A stretch of DNA of 35,774 nt from Bacteroidota bacterium (GCA_018267615.1 JAFDYD010000012.1:94854-130627), one strand, 5' to 3'; numbered from the stretch's first letter, positions 7,651-16,096 are shown. A program made the numbers and translations. The notes: generated by a model not told the origin, from the letters alone.

Positions 7651-7784
7651 TGATTTATGCTGAACGCTGAACGCTAAACGCTAAACGCTTAATGCTGAAC
7701 GCTACTGGCTATTGAAAATAATCTCTAACAACACTAACTGCATTCGGCATTTAGCGTTCTGCGTTTAGCGTTCAGCGTAAATCA
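7651..7784. repeat. intergenic inverted repeat 5, heptad arms (GAACGCT/AAACGCT units)
   Basis: Arms 7651-7695 and 7740-7784 pair at about 38 of 45 positions. The left arm is a run of 7-mers (GAACGCT, GAACGCT, AAACGCT, AAACGCT, TAATGCT, GAACGCT). The right arm uses a different order of the same 7-mers, which explains most mismatches. It ends 4 bp before the aldo/keto reductase stop codon. Confidence 0.88.
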
Positions 7785-7788
7785 TGAT

Positions 7789-8604
7789 TCAAAAATGATC
7801 CATAGGGTCATCCACCACGCGCAAGTTTTCATCAAATCCATTCATCAATTCCACATCTTCTTTGGATAATGAAAAATCGAAAACATTAAAATTTTCCTTG
7901 AGCCTTTCAGGGTTTACTGATTTAGGAATGGGAGAAACACCCAATTCAATATCCCATCTCAAAATAATTTGTGCCGGAGTTTTATTATATTTTTTCGCGA
8001 GTTGCAATAAAGCAGGGTCCTTGAATTTTTTTCCGCGTAGCAGCGGTGAATATGCTTGCAATTGTATTTTATCTTTCTTGCAATAATTCAAAAGATCTTT
8101 TAAAAATAAATATGGGCTGAACTCAACTTGGTTCACTGCTGGCGTAATGTTGGCATATGTTTTCAATTCATCGAGGAACGGAACCAGGTAATTTGCAACG
8201 CCGATAGCTTTTGCTCTTCCCGATGCATAAATTTTTTCCAGCGCTTTCCATGTGTCCTTGCGTTTTCCTTTAATCGGCCAATGCACTAGGTAAAGATCGA
8301 TATAGTCTGTTTTTAATTTCGCCAGACTAACATCAAAAGCTTTGAGCGCATCGTCGAATCCCTGGTCGGAGTTGTTTACTTTGGTTGTTATAAAAATTTC
8401 CTTTCGCGGCAGGCCGCTTTGACGTATCGCATTGCCCACTTCCGTTTCGTTATGATACATCGATGCAGTGTCGATCAGCCGATAGCCAATTTCCAATGCG
8501 TCTAATATTGCTTGCTCCGATTCCTTGCCATGCATATCATACACGCCCAATCCCAGTAGAGGCATTTCGACACCGTTGTTCAGAATTGTTTTGATTTGAT
8601 CCAT
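7789..8604 (-). CDS. aldo/keto reductase
   Basis: 271 aa, a complete single TIM-barrel AKR. Catalytic tetrad visible as D45 (LIDTASMY), Y50, K75 (TTKV) and H108 (LVHWP). NADPH-binding end motif near IPKSVNPERLKENF. The sequence type is the bacterial AKR5-like group (2,5-diketo-gluconate reductase relatives), cytosolic and generally broad in aldehyde/ketone substrate; the true substrate is not readable. Divergent from the rRNA methyltransferase gene, with an inverted repeat between. Confidence 0.95.
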   Translation of the reverse strand: MDQIKTILNNGVEMPLLGLGVYDMHGKESEQAILDALEIGYRLIDTASMYHNETEVGNAIRQSGLPRKEIFITTKVNNSDQGFDDALKAFDVSLAKLKTDYIDLYLVHWPIKGKRKDTWKALEKIYASGRAKAIGVANYLVPFLDELKTYANITPAVNQVEFSPYLFLKDLLNYCKKDKIQLQAYSPLLRGKKFKDPALLQLAKKYNKTPAQIILRWDIELGVSPIPKSVNPERLKENFNVFDFSLSKEDVELMNGFDENLRVVDDPMDHF

Positions 8605-8631
8605 GTTGGAGAATTACTTGTGAATATAAAA

Positions 8632-8712
8632 TGTGCAGACGTGCAAAAGTGCAAATTCTTTTGGATATCTGCTCAAACTATTTGCACATTTGCACTTGCC
8701 GTGAACTGCACA
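8632..8712. repeat. intergenic inverted repeat 6, octad arms (GTGCAAA units)
   Basis: Core arms 8641-8656 and 8680-8695 match at 15 of 16 bases, and outer TGTGCAG (8632-8638) can pair near 8706-8712 with gaps. Units are close to 8 bp (ATGTGCAG, ACGTGCAA, AAGTGCAA). It lies between divergent starts; on the minus strand the arm is followed by TTTTATATTCAC, a possible -7 region. Confidence 0.82.
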
Positions 8713-8722
8713 GGCGTTTATT

Positions 8723-9670
8723 ATGGCTGAAGAAAAAATACAAATGTTTCGCAACCGGCTGACCAAAGTTTTCCGGCACTTGCATAAACAGGCAAAGCGT
8801 CAAAATATTTCATGCTATCGAATTTATGATCATGATCTGCCGGAATTCCCGTTTTGTATTGAGCTTTACGGTGACCATATCTATCTCGCAGAATATAAAA
8901 GGCATCACGGAATGGACGATGAAGCGCATGAAAACTGGCTCGAACAATGTTTCGAAGTTATTCATGAAGTGCTAAAGGAAGCGGCGGGGAAAATATATTT
9001 GCGGCAACGTCAGCGCAAGGCTGGTCGACAAGGCCAATATGAAAAATTAAGTATTGAGGAAGAATTTTTTATCGCAGAAGAAGCGGGACTGAAATTTAAA
9101 ATCAATCTCACAGATTATCTCGATACCGGTTTATTCCTCGATCACAGAATAACCCGTGGGATGGTGAGGGCAGATGCCGCTGGCAAATCCGTGCTCAATC
9201 TTTTTTGTTATACAGGTTCCTTCTCTGTATATGCAGCTGCAGGCGGAGCTGCAAGTATTACTTCGGTTGATCTTTCAAAAACATATTTACAGTGGGCAGA
9301 GGAAAACATGCGGCTGAATAATTTGTATGAAAAAAATAAACATCATTACGTTCATGCAGATGTGAAACAATGGCTGAATGAATTGCAACCAAATTCATTT
9401 GACCTGGTCATCCTTGATCCGCCGACATTCAGCAATAGCAAGCGTATGAAAGATTTTTTGGATATTCAACGGGATCATGTTGAATTGCTCAATAAAACGC
9501 TACACGCGATGAAGCCGGGCGGTGTGATTTATTTTAGTACCAACTTCAAAAAATTTCAATTGGAGGCGGATAAAATTAAAGCTGGGTCGATAAAAGATAT
9601 CACGAAGGCTACGACTCCTTTTGATTTCCAGGGGAAATTATTTAGATGGTGTTATAAGATTACCAAATAA
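8723..9670 (+). CDS. RlmK-like 23S rRNA (guanine-N7) methyltransferase, stand-alone
   Basis: 315 aa. It corresponds to the C-terminal half of enterobacterial RlmL (the RlmK domain), here without the THUMP/RlmL half. Signature DYLDTGLFLDHR precedes the SAM motif LNLFCYTGSFSVYAA (about residues 156-170) and the acidic loop SVDLS. The catalytic-type motif ILDPPTFSNSKRM is at about 229-241. RlmK-type enzymes make m7G in domain V of 23S rRNA. The N-terminal ~100 residues resemble an RNA-binding lead-in. The exact target base is inferred from homology. Confidence 0.88.
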   Translation: MAEEKIQMFRNRLTKVFRHLHKQAKRQNISCYRIYDHDLPEFPFCIELYGDHIYLAEYKRHHGMDDEAHENWLEQCFEVIHEVLKEAAGKIYLRQRQRKAGRQGQYEKLSIEEEFFIAEEAGLKFKINLTDYLDTGLFLDHRITRGMVRADAAGKSVLNLFCYTGSFSVYAAAGGAASITSVDLSKTYLQWAEENMRLNNLYEKNKHHYVHADVKQWLNELQPNSFDLVILDPPTFSNSKRMKDFLDIQRDHVELLNKTLHAMKPGGVIYFSTNFKKFQLEADKIKAGSIKDITKATTPFDFQGKLFRWCYKITK

Positions 9671-9724
9671 TTTTTTTCCATTTTATTAACTTTTGTCGCA
9701 CGATTTTGTTTAGATAGAACTATT

Positions 9725-10195
9725 ATGAAAGTTTATTCCCTAAGTCAGCTGCAGAAATTGCCGGTCACGCTGGATGATGCCTGGAATTATTTTGCCACGC
9801 CACTAAATCTCCCTGAAATTATTCCGAGCTATCTTGACTTTACAATGTTAGAGGATCATGGCCTGGAAAAAATGTATGCGGGACAAATCATTCAATATCG
9901 GTTAAGGCCGATTTTACGAATTCCGATGTACTGGGTTACGGAAATTACCGTGGTGCAGGAGAAAAAATATTTTGTCGATGAACAACGCTACGGTCCGTAT
10001 GCACTTTGGCACCATGCTCATTTTTTCAAAGAGATTCCCGGCGGCGTTGAAATGAGAGATCTGGTGCATTATAAATTGCCGCTTGGTATTTTGGGAAAAT
10101 GCATGCATGCTATTGTAGTAAGAAAACAGTTACAAGGCATTTTCGAATATAGGCGGGAAGTGCTGGAAAAGAAATTTGGGAAGATATCCCGCTAG
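9725..10195 (+). CDS. SRPBCC-fold ligand-binding protein
   Basis: 156 aa, no signal peptide. The opening VYSLSQLQKLPVTLDDAWNY and the AT/LNLPEIIP stretch, then FVDEQRYGPYALWHHAHFF, are typical of the SRPBCC (START/Bet v1-like) family often placed beside nucleoside epimerase or cyclase-like proteins. Such proteins bind hydrophobic ligands in a helix-grip fold; no catalytic role can be assigned. It follows the RlmK-like gene by 54 bp on the same strand, so co-transcription is possible. Confidence 0.85.
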   Translation: MKVYSLSQLQKLPVTLDDAWNYFATPLNLPEIIPSYLDFTMLEDHGLEKMYAGQIIQYRLRPILRIPMYWVTEITVVQEKKYFVDEQRYGPYALWHHAHFFKEIPGGVEMRDLVHYKLPLGILGKCMHAIVVRKQLQGIFEYRREVLEKKFGKISR

Positions 10196-10197
10196 CG

Positions 10198-10355
10198 TCA
10201 TTTCGAATCCGCCAGCGGAGATTTGTCCCGTCACGATGATAAGGCGGATGAGAAATCCCCGGCAAACTAATCAAGAATTCCTATTCAGTTAGCTGGGATT
10301 TCTCATCCGCCAATTATTGTTTTATGCCGCGTCTCTGATGGCGGATTCGAAATGA
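10198..10355. repeat. nested double palindrome (intergenic inverted repeat 7)
   Basis: Two separate perfect 17-bp inverted repeats are nested: outer arms 10198-10214 / 10339-10355 (TCATTTCGAATCCGCCA) and inner arms 10243-10259 / 10295-10311 (GGCGGATGAGAAATCCC). Outer and inner arms share the word GCGGAT. It begins 2 bp after the SRPBCC stop codon, in a convergent spacer. The style differs from the heptad palindromes and recalls dispersed Bacteroidetes repeats beginning GTCATTTCGA. Confidence 0.9.
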
Positions 10356-10411
10356 AGCGAGTGAGATGTCTTCACAAACCTCAATCTTATTCTCAACCTA
10401 AAAAATCATAG

Positions 10412-10882
10412 TCACAGATGCGATCTCATCATCCATGCAATTTTTTCATGCTCTTCCATCAGTCCTGTTAGAAAATCGCTGGTGCCTGCATCACCCAATT
10501 TATCAGCAACCTTATTTATATTTTCACGGATTAGAATGATAATGCTCTCATGATCTTCTAACAGATCCTTGATAAAACTTTTACTGCTCGTTCCCGCAAT
10601 TCTTTTTTCCGTGAGATGTGTTAAGTCGAGAAAAGATTTCATCGTGGCAGGCGCATAATGACCCAGCGATCTCATTCTTTCAGCAACTTCATCTACCAAT
10701 TCTTCAAGCTGCTCGTACTGCGCTTCGAAAAATTTATGCTTGTCGTGAAAGTCCGGCCCTTCTACATTCCAATGCGCATTGCGGGTTTTTGTATATAGCA
10801 CGAATTCATCCGCAAGAAGTCCGGATAATATTGTTGCCACCTCCTGCCTGTTTTTGTCCGTAATTCCAATATTAACTTTCAT
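10412..10882 (-). CDS. dps: Dps-family DNA-protection ferritin
   Basis: 156 aa, normal Dps length. Ferroxidase ligands are present at the inter-subunit spacing of E. coli Dps: H37 (NAHWNVEGPDF), H49, E53 (Asp in E. coli), D64 and E68. The family forms 12-mers that oxidise Fe(II) with peroxide, store the iron, and in some species bind DNA. No Lys-rich N-terminal tail is seen, so DNA binding by a tail is not supported. The start region on the minus strand is preceded by TACCTTC and a perfect tandem array of four 8-mers (10916-10947). Probably stress- or stationary-phase induced, by analogy only. Confidence 0.95.
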   Translation of the reverse strand: MKVNIGITDKNRQEVATILSGLLADEFVLYTKTRNAHWNVEGPDFHDKHKFFEAQYEQLEELVDEVAERMRSLGHYAPATMKSFLDLTHLTEKRIAGTSSKSFIKDLLEDHESIIILIRENINKVADKLGDAGTSDFLTGLMEEHEKIAWMMRSHL

Positions 10883-10915
10883 ATAAAAGTGTTTTAAGAT
10901 TTAGTTTGAAGGTAC

Positions 10916-10947
10916 GTTGATTAGTTGATAAGTTGATTGGTTGATTG
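10916..10947. repeat. unpaired tandem octad array upstream of dps
   Basis: Four consecutive 8-mers GTTGATTA, GTTGATAA, GTTGATTG, GTTGATTG. Read on the minus strand the array runs into GTACCTTC, a -7-like box about 20-25 nt from the dps start. It uses the same word family as the palindromes at 2661-2818 and 12861-13002 but has no second arm here. Confidence 0.88.
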
Positions 10948-10961
10948 TATTGGCTGGTTTT

Positions 10962-11057
10962 TGAACCGTGATTAAAGAAGAGCGGAGAAACAGTGCGGAG
11001 AGCGAAGGATTATCCGCTCTCCGCTCTGTTTCTCCGCTCTTCTTTAATCATGGTTCA
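10962..11057. repeat. intergenic inverted repeat 8, 43-bp arms (AGAGCGGAG family)
   Basis: Arms 10962-11004 and 11015-11057 match at 41 of 43 positions around a 10-nt loop. The right arm runs through the stop and the last three sense codons (Asn-His-Asp) of the methyltransferase gene that ends at 11044. The core GAGCGGAGAAACAG is shared with the palindromes at 26547 and 32701. Confidence 0.94.
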
Positions 11058-11613
11058 TAACCAATGCCGAATACATCATATTCCCGCCAAACCTTGATTT
11101 TCGTTCGTGCATTTTTATAACCTTCTCATATCCGAGGTCGTTAAACAATTTCTTCAAAGAAGAAAAACCAAGCGGGTAGGGAACCCAGGGATTTGATTTT
11201 TCAGTATCATATTCGACGATAATAAAAGAGTGATTTGGTTTTAGATTTATCCTGGCGTTTGAAAGAAAATCCATTTTATTTTCCACATAATGAAGTGAAT
11301 TTGCCATTAGGATACCATCAAATTCATTATAAGGAAGATCAGAAGATGTAAAATCTTGTTTGATTGTTTCTATCGAGGTATTGTTCGCTGTTTTTGGTAT
11401 TTGCCGGAGAGATGCGGTGTCTTTATCGATAGAGACAATTTTACTTCCGCTATCAAGCAAATTCGCCAATGCTACAGAAAATAATCCCGAACCGGCTCCC
11501 AAATCATACCACGATTGTTTTCCTATGGGTTTAAATTTTTCAAATGCTATCAACTCGATAGCTTCTTTTAATTGCACGATAAATATTTTAGCTCCTAACA
11601 ATTGATCATGCAA
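11044..11613 (-). CDS. class I SAM-dependent methyltransferase, TTG start abutting the MFS gene
   Basis: 189 aa. SAM motif I is YDLGAGSGLFSVAL (about residues 36-49), followed by IVSIDKD (motif II acidic residue) and FDGILMANSLHYVEN (motif post-I/IV). Substrate unknown; the small single-domain form fits many housekeeping and natural-product enzymes. No ATG exists before motif I, and the frame opens with TTG directly after the TAA stop of the upstream MFS gene; a second TTG lies four codons in. This suggests translation by reinitiation after the transporter gene. Its last codons form part of an inverted-repeat arm. Confidence 0.8.
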   Translation of the reverse strand: MHDQLLGAKIFIVQLKEAIELIAFEKFKPIGKQSWYDLGAGSGLFSVALANLLDSGSKIVSIDKDTASLRQIPKTANNTSIETIKQDFTSSDLPYNEFDGILMANSLHYVENKMDFLSNARINLKPNHSFIIVEYDTEKSNPWVPYPLGFSSLKKLFNDLGYEKVIKMHERKSRFGGNMMYSALVMNHD

Positions 11614-12834
11614 TTATGTTTCGACGAAGTCGAGATCCTTTCCAAAAGTTTCTTCGGTGAACCATGCCGCGATAATCGCGATCGACATAAGAATAATACC
11701 CGTCACCCATCCGCCGGTGATATAACTATTAAATATTCCTCTTGTGAATTTGAAAAGGAGAATGATTAATGGCAACACGCCTCTTACCATATTCGGAATG
11801 CTGATGGCTGCGGATGCGCGCAGATTGGTTCCGAATTGTTCGGCACTCATCGTTATATACACAACTGTAAACCCTGTTCCATAACCGAGTCCGGCGCAAA
11901 TAAAATAAAATACGCCCGCACTTTTTCCGGGTTGTAAAAAATAAAGTGTGGCAAATAAAATGGTGACTCCGTAAAAAATAAATAATGCTTTCTTCCGGCT
12001 CTTCAATCGCTGACTAAGCAATCCTACACTGAGATCACCGAAGGCTATTGCGAGATACAAATACATGATTGCTTTTCCCGGATCGATATCGGGAATACCA
12101 AATTCTTTTCCGAACTGATCTGAAAAAGTAACGAGCACGCCGATGATGAACCAGGCGGGAAGTCCAATTAAAATGCATCTTATATAGCGGACAAATCTTT
12201 GCCGATTATTGAAGAACATCAGGAAATTTCCACGCTGTATATTAGTGTGACTGATTCTTGTATACAGTCCACTCTCATGCACGGATATGCGAAGAATTAA
12301 TAATACCAATCCGAGTCCACCACCGATATAATAACATCCGCGCCAGTCGAACACTTTGCTAAATAAAAAAGCGGTAACTGCGCCGAGGATGCCAAAAGAG
12401 GCGATCATCGCCGATGCAATTCCTCTTTTTTCTTTGGGTAATAATTCGCTCACAAGTGTGATGCCCGCGCCGAGTTCGCCCGCTAACCCAATGCCTGCAA
12501 TAAACCGGAGCACCACATATTGCGGAATAGTAGTGACCATGCCATTGAAAATATTTGCAAGAGAATACAAAAGAATCGATGCGAATAAAACGCTTAATCG
12601 TCCTTTTTTATCACCCAATATTCCCCAGATAATTCCGCCGATGAGTAATCCTGTCATTTGGATACTGATGATTAATTCTCCTTTGCTGAGTATTTCTTCC
12701 GGTGTGAGCCCCAATGCGGCGAGACTTGGTCTGCGGATAATACCGAACAAGAGCAAATCATAAACATCCACAAAAAATCCCAATGCACTAACGATAACGG
12801 CGAGCTGAAATAAACTGGTGGACGGTTTGGACAT
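11614..12834 (-). CDS. MFS transporter (metabolite/sugar-acid symporter type)
   Basis: 406 aa with twelve predicted membrane segments. The motif A region GILGDKKGRL follows TM2, RFIAGIGLAGELGAG lies in TM4, and ELLPKEKRGIASAM follows it; these fit the SP/MHS-like branch of MFS that imports organic or sugar acids with protons. It is divergent from the FAD/Fe-S dehydrogenase, dehydratase and SDR genes, which makes uptake of the same sugar acid or hydroxy acid a reasonable guess. The substrate is inference from context. Confidence 0.9.
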   Translation of the reverse strand: MSKPSTSLFQLAVIVSALGFFVDVYDLLLFGIIRRPSLAALGLTPEEILSKGELIISIQMTGLLIGGIIWGILGDKKGRLSVLFASILLYSLANIFNGMVTTIPQYVVLRFIAGIGLAGELGAGITLVSELLPKEKRGIASAMIASFGILGAVTAFLFSKVFDWRGCYYIGGGLGLVLLILRISVHESGLYTRISHTNIQRGNFLMFFNNRQRFVRYIRCILIGLPAWFIIGVLVTFSDQFGKEFGIPDIDPGKAIMYLYLAIAFGDLSVGLLSQRLKSRKKALFIFYGVTILFATLYFLQPGKSAGVFYFICAGLGYGTGFTVVYITMSAEQFGTNLRASAAISIPNMVRGVLPLIILLFKFTRGIFNSYITGGWVTGIILMSIAIIAAWFTEETFGKDLDFVET

Positions 12835-12860
12835 GGGAATGAGAGGTTAGTTGCGTAGTC

Positions 12861-13002
12861 GATAAGTCGATAAGTCGATTAATAATTAACTTTTGCGAAG
12901 ATATAACTTAACAAAATATGCTGGCAAATCAAGTTATCAACTTATCAACCAATTAACTTTTCAACCAATCGACTCATCGACCAATCGACCTTTCGACTTA
13001 TC
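12861..13002. repeat. intergenic inverted repeat 9, octad arms (AAGTCGAT units)
   Basis: Arms 12861-12880 and 12983-13002 match at 18 of 20. The left side is GATAAGTC-GATAAGTC-GATTAATA; the right side is a long run of related words (ATCAACTT, ATCAACCA, ATCGACTC, ATCGACCA, ATCGACCT, TTCGACTT). The right arm overlaps the putative -33 element of the FAD/Fe-S gene. Divergent spacer. Confidence 0.85.
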
Positions 13003-13022
13003 AGCAAAGCACACTAAATTTG
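12991..13022 (+). promoter_or_regulatory. putative Bacteroidetes-type promoter of the FAD/Fe-S dehydrogenase gene
   Basis: A perfect TAnnTTTG -7 box (TAAATTTG, 13015-13022) follows a TTTC (-33-like) by 20 bp, with the start codon 25 bp downstream. The -33 position lies inside the inverted-repeat arm. Confidence 0.5.
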
Positions 13023-13047
13023 CAGCCTTATTAAAAATACAACCGGG

Positions 13048-15966
13048 ATGAGTGAAGTGTTAAAGCAATTCGCGGATACATTGGAAGGAGATTTTTTATT
13101 TGACGATACTACGCGGATTTTATATTCAACCGACGCGTCGGCGTACCGTGAAAAACCGCTCGCCGTTGCCATTCCGCGATCTGAAAATGATATCAAAAAA
13201 TTAATTGCTTTTGCGCGCGAACATAAAACTTCGTTAATACCAAGAACTGCGGGGACTTCATTAGCCGGACAGGTTGTAGGCAACGGCATCATCGTTGATG
13301 TTTCAAAATATTTTACAAGGATATTAGCATTGAACCAGGAAGAAAAATGGATACGCGTGCAGCCCGGAGTGATTCGTGATGAATTGAATTTGTACTTAAA
13401 ACCTTACAATTTATTTTTTGGCCCCGAAACATCCACCGCAAACCGCGCGATGATCGGCGGTATGGTTGGGAATAATTCCTGCGGTTCCAATTCAGTTGTT
13501 TACCGTAGCACGCGCGAACATTTGCTCGAAGTAAAAGCATTGCTCAGTGATGGATCCGAAGCGATATTTTCTACAATGGATATAGATTCCTTTCACGCGA
13601 AATGTGAAGGAACAACATTGGAAGCAAATATTTATAAAACGATTCGCAGTCTGCTGAGTAATTATGAAAACCAGGAGGAGATCAGGAAAGAATTTCCAAA
13701 AAAAACGATCGAGAGAAGAAATACCGGGTATGCGGTTGACGTGCTACTTGACACCGCACCGTTTACCGCCGGTGCAACCGATTTTAATTTTTGCAAACTC
13801 ATTGCAGGATCAGAAGGAACGTTGGCATTCATTACCGAAATCAAATTGAATGTTGTTCCGCTGCCTCCAAAAGAAGCCGGTTTACTATGTGTGCATTTTA
13901 ATACCATCGATGAATCTTTGCGTGCCAATCTGATCGCGTTGAAATATCACCCAAGCGCAAGCGAGTTGATCGATCATTATATTCTTGAGTGCACGAAGGA
14001 TAATATCGAACAAAGAAAAAATCGTTTTTTTGTACAAGGCGATCCTGGTGCGATTCTCGTCGTGGAGTTTGCGAAAAATTCACGAGAAGAAGTGATAGAG
14101 ATCGCAAAACAAGTGGAAGTGGAAATGCGCGCTGCAAATTTGGGTTATCATTTTCCTTTGTTGTTTGGAGATGACACAAAAAAAATCTGGTCGCTCCGGA
14201 AAGCGGGATTAGGTCTTCTTTCCAATTTACCCGGAGATGAAAAAGCAGTTCCTGTTATTGAAGATACTGCGGTGGATGTAAATGATCTTCCCGATTATAT
14301 CCGTGATTTCAATATCATACTAAAAAAATACAATCTCTATTCTATCCACTACGCACACGCAGGTTCGGGAGAAATACATTTGCGCCCCATCATCAATTTA
14401 AAAACCAAAGAAGGCAACCAGTTATTTCGCACGATTGCGGAAGAGATAGCGACACTCGTAAAAAAATATAATGGATCTCTCAGCGGCGAACATGGCGACG
14501 GAAGATTGAGAGGCGAATTCATCAGGCAGATGGTAGGCGAGAAGAACTACCAGTTACTAAAGACAATTAAAAAGACCTGGGATCCTGAAAATATTTTCAA
14601 TCCCCATAAAATTGTCGACACACCTTCGATGAACAGCATGCTTCGGTATGAACCCGGTAAGCAGCGTCCTTCTTTTGAAACAATTTTCCGTTTTAATAAT
14701 CAGGATATTTTACAACATGCCGAGCAATGCAACGGTTCGGGTGATTGTAGAAAAACACAGTTGTCGGGAGGAACGATGTGTCCTTCGTATATGGCTACCC
14801 GTAATGAAAAAGATACGACGCGCGCACGCGCCAATATATTGAGAGAATTTCTGACGAACTCAGATAAACTAAATCGTTTTGATCATAAAGAGATTTATGA
14901 TGTGATGGATCTTTGCCTGAGTTGCAAAGGATGTAAATCAGAATGTCCTTCCAATGTGGATGTGGCAAAACTCAAAGCGGAATTTTTGCAACACTATTAC
15001 GATGCACATGGCGTTCCTTTACGATCGAGGCTGATTGCGGGTTTCAACAAATCTGCAAAACTTGGATCCATCGCACCGGGTATTTATAATTTCATGATGA
15101 CAAATGGCGTCACCAGTAAATTAATAAAAAGTATTTCGGGTTTTGCGTCAGACAGATCGATGCCAACTTTGTACAAAACGACTTTGGAAAAATGGTATAA
15201 GAAGAGAAAGAAAGAAAGTGAGGACGAAACCAAGCGTAAAAAAGTTTATCTTTTTTGTGATGAGTTTACAAATTTCAATGATACAGAAATTGGTATCAAA
15301 GCAATTCTCATGCTTGAACGTCTCGGGTACGAAGTGATCATCCCAATACACGAAGAGAGTGGCAGAGCATCGTTATCTAAAGGATTGATAAGAACAGCAA
15401 AAAAAATTGCCAATAAAAATATCTCATTGCTTGCCAGTTTGATCAGCGAGGATGCGCCGCTGATAGGAATTGAGCCATCCGCTATTCTTACATTCAGGGA
15501 TGAGTACATCGATCTGGCCGACGATGCATTACTCGATGATGCGAAAAAACTTGCTGCAAATGTTTTTTTGATCGATGAATTTTTGTCAAGAGAAATCGAC
15601 AAAGGAAATATCCGGAAGGAGCAATTCACCAAAGAAAAAAAATCAATCAAACTTCATGGACATTGCCAGCAGAAGGCATTGTCGACACCGGCACATTCTG
15701 CCAAATTATTATCACTACCGGAAAATTATTCCGTCGAAATAATTCCTTCAGGCTGTTGCGGCATGGCCGGTTCCTTCGGCTATGAAAAAGAGCATTATGA
15801 TCTGTCGATGAAGATCGGTGAACTCGTTTTGTTTCCTGCCGTACGCAATCAATCCACGGAAACCATCATAGCAGCTCCCGGAACAAGTTGTCGCCACCAG
15901 GTAAAAGACGGAACTGGAAGAAAGGCGATGCACCCGGTGGAAATACTTTATGAGGCGATGGTGTGA
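13048..15966 (+). CDS. FAD-binding and Fe-S D-2-hydroxyacid dehydrogenase (YdiJ/GlcD-GlcF-like fusion)
   Basis: 972 aa, close to E. coli YdiJ (about 1018). FAD PCMH domain: PRTAGTSLAGQ at residues 65-75, then AMIGGMVGNNSCGSNS. Oxidase C-terminal domain ends near SGEHGDGRLRGEF. Next come two Cys clusters: AEQCNGSGDCRKTQ (about 559-572) with a later Cys in GGTMCPS, and CLSCKGCKSECP (about 622-633), both of ferredoxin-like [4Fe-4S] form. The tail is a CCG domain with GHCQQKA near 870 and SGCCGMAGSFGYE near 900. YdiJ oxidises D-2-hydroxyglutarate; relatives oxidise D-lactate or glycolate and pass electrons to quinones. Here it probably handles a D-2-hydroxy acid; which one is unknown. It is followed by a sugar-acid dehydratase gene. 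Confidence 0.93.
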   Translation: MSEVLKQFADTLEGDFLFDDTTRILYSTDASAYREKPLAVAIPRSENDIKKLIAFAREHKTSLIPRTAGTSLAGQVVGNGIIVDVSKYFTRILALNQEEKWIRVQPGVIRDELNLYLKPYNLFFGPETSTANRAMIGGMVGNNSCGSNSVVYRSTREHLLEVKALLSDGSEAIFSTMDIDSFHAKCEGTTLEANIYKTIRSLLSNYENQEEIRKEFPKKTIERRNTGYAVDVLLDTAPFTAGATDFNFCKLIAGSEGTLAFITEIKLNVVPLPPKEAGLLCVHFNTIDESLRANLIALKYHPSASELIDHYILECTKDNIEQRKNRFFVQGDPGAILVVEFAKNSREEVIEIAKQVEVEMRAANLGYHFPLLFGDDTKKIWSLRKAGLGLLSNLPGDEKAVPVIEDTAVDVNDLPDYIRDFNIILKKYNLYSIHYAHAGSGEIHLRPIINLKTKEGNQLFRTIAEEIATLVKKYNGSLSGEHGDGRLRGEFIRQMVGEKNYQLLKTIKKTWDPENIFNPHKIVDTPSMNSMLRYEPGKQRPSFETIFRFNNQDILQHAEQCNGSGDCRKTQLSGGTMCPSYMATRNEKDTTRARANILREFLTNSDKLNRFDHKEIYDVMDLCLSCKGCKSECPSNVDVAKLKAEFLQHYYDAHGVPLRSRLIAGFNKSAKLGSIAPGIYNFMMTNGVTSKLIKSISGFASDRSMPTLYKTTLEKWYKKRKKESEDETKRKKVYLFCDEFTNFNDTEIGIKAILMLERLGYEVIIPIHEESGRASLSKGLIRTAKKIANKNISLLASLISEDAPLIGIEPSAILTFRDEYIDLADDALLDDAKKLAANVFLIDEFLSREIDKGNIRKEQFTKEKKSIKLHGHCQQKALSTPAHSAKLLSLPENYSVEIIPSGCCGMAGSFGYEKEHYDLSMKIGELVLFPAVRNQSTETIIAAPGTSCRHQVKDGTGRKAMHPVEILYEAMV

Positions 15967-15982
15967 AGATGGGGCAGTAAAG

Positions 15983-16096
15983 AAATATTCAATATTCAAC
16001 AATCAATATTCAATGCTCAAGTCTTTATTCAAAACCTCTGTTGAATTTCAGACTTGAGCATTGAATATTGATTGTTGAATATTGAATATTTTTTTT
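15983..16096. repeat. intergenic inverted repeat 10, perfect 42-bp arms (AATATTC heptads)
   Basis: Arms 15983-16024 and 16050-16091 are exact reverse complements over 42 bp. The left arm reads AATATTC, AATATTC, AACAATC, AATATTC, AATGCTC, AAGTCTT, six in-register heptamers. The right arm is followed by TTTTTT, so this one could also terminate the upstream gene, although its stem is very AT-rich. Confidence 0.96.

Noticed and set aside
10916..10947. CRISPR-like array
   Set aside because: Units are 8 bp with no spacers and there are no cas genes in the window.
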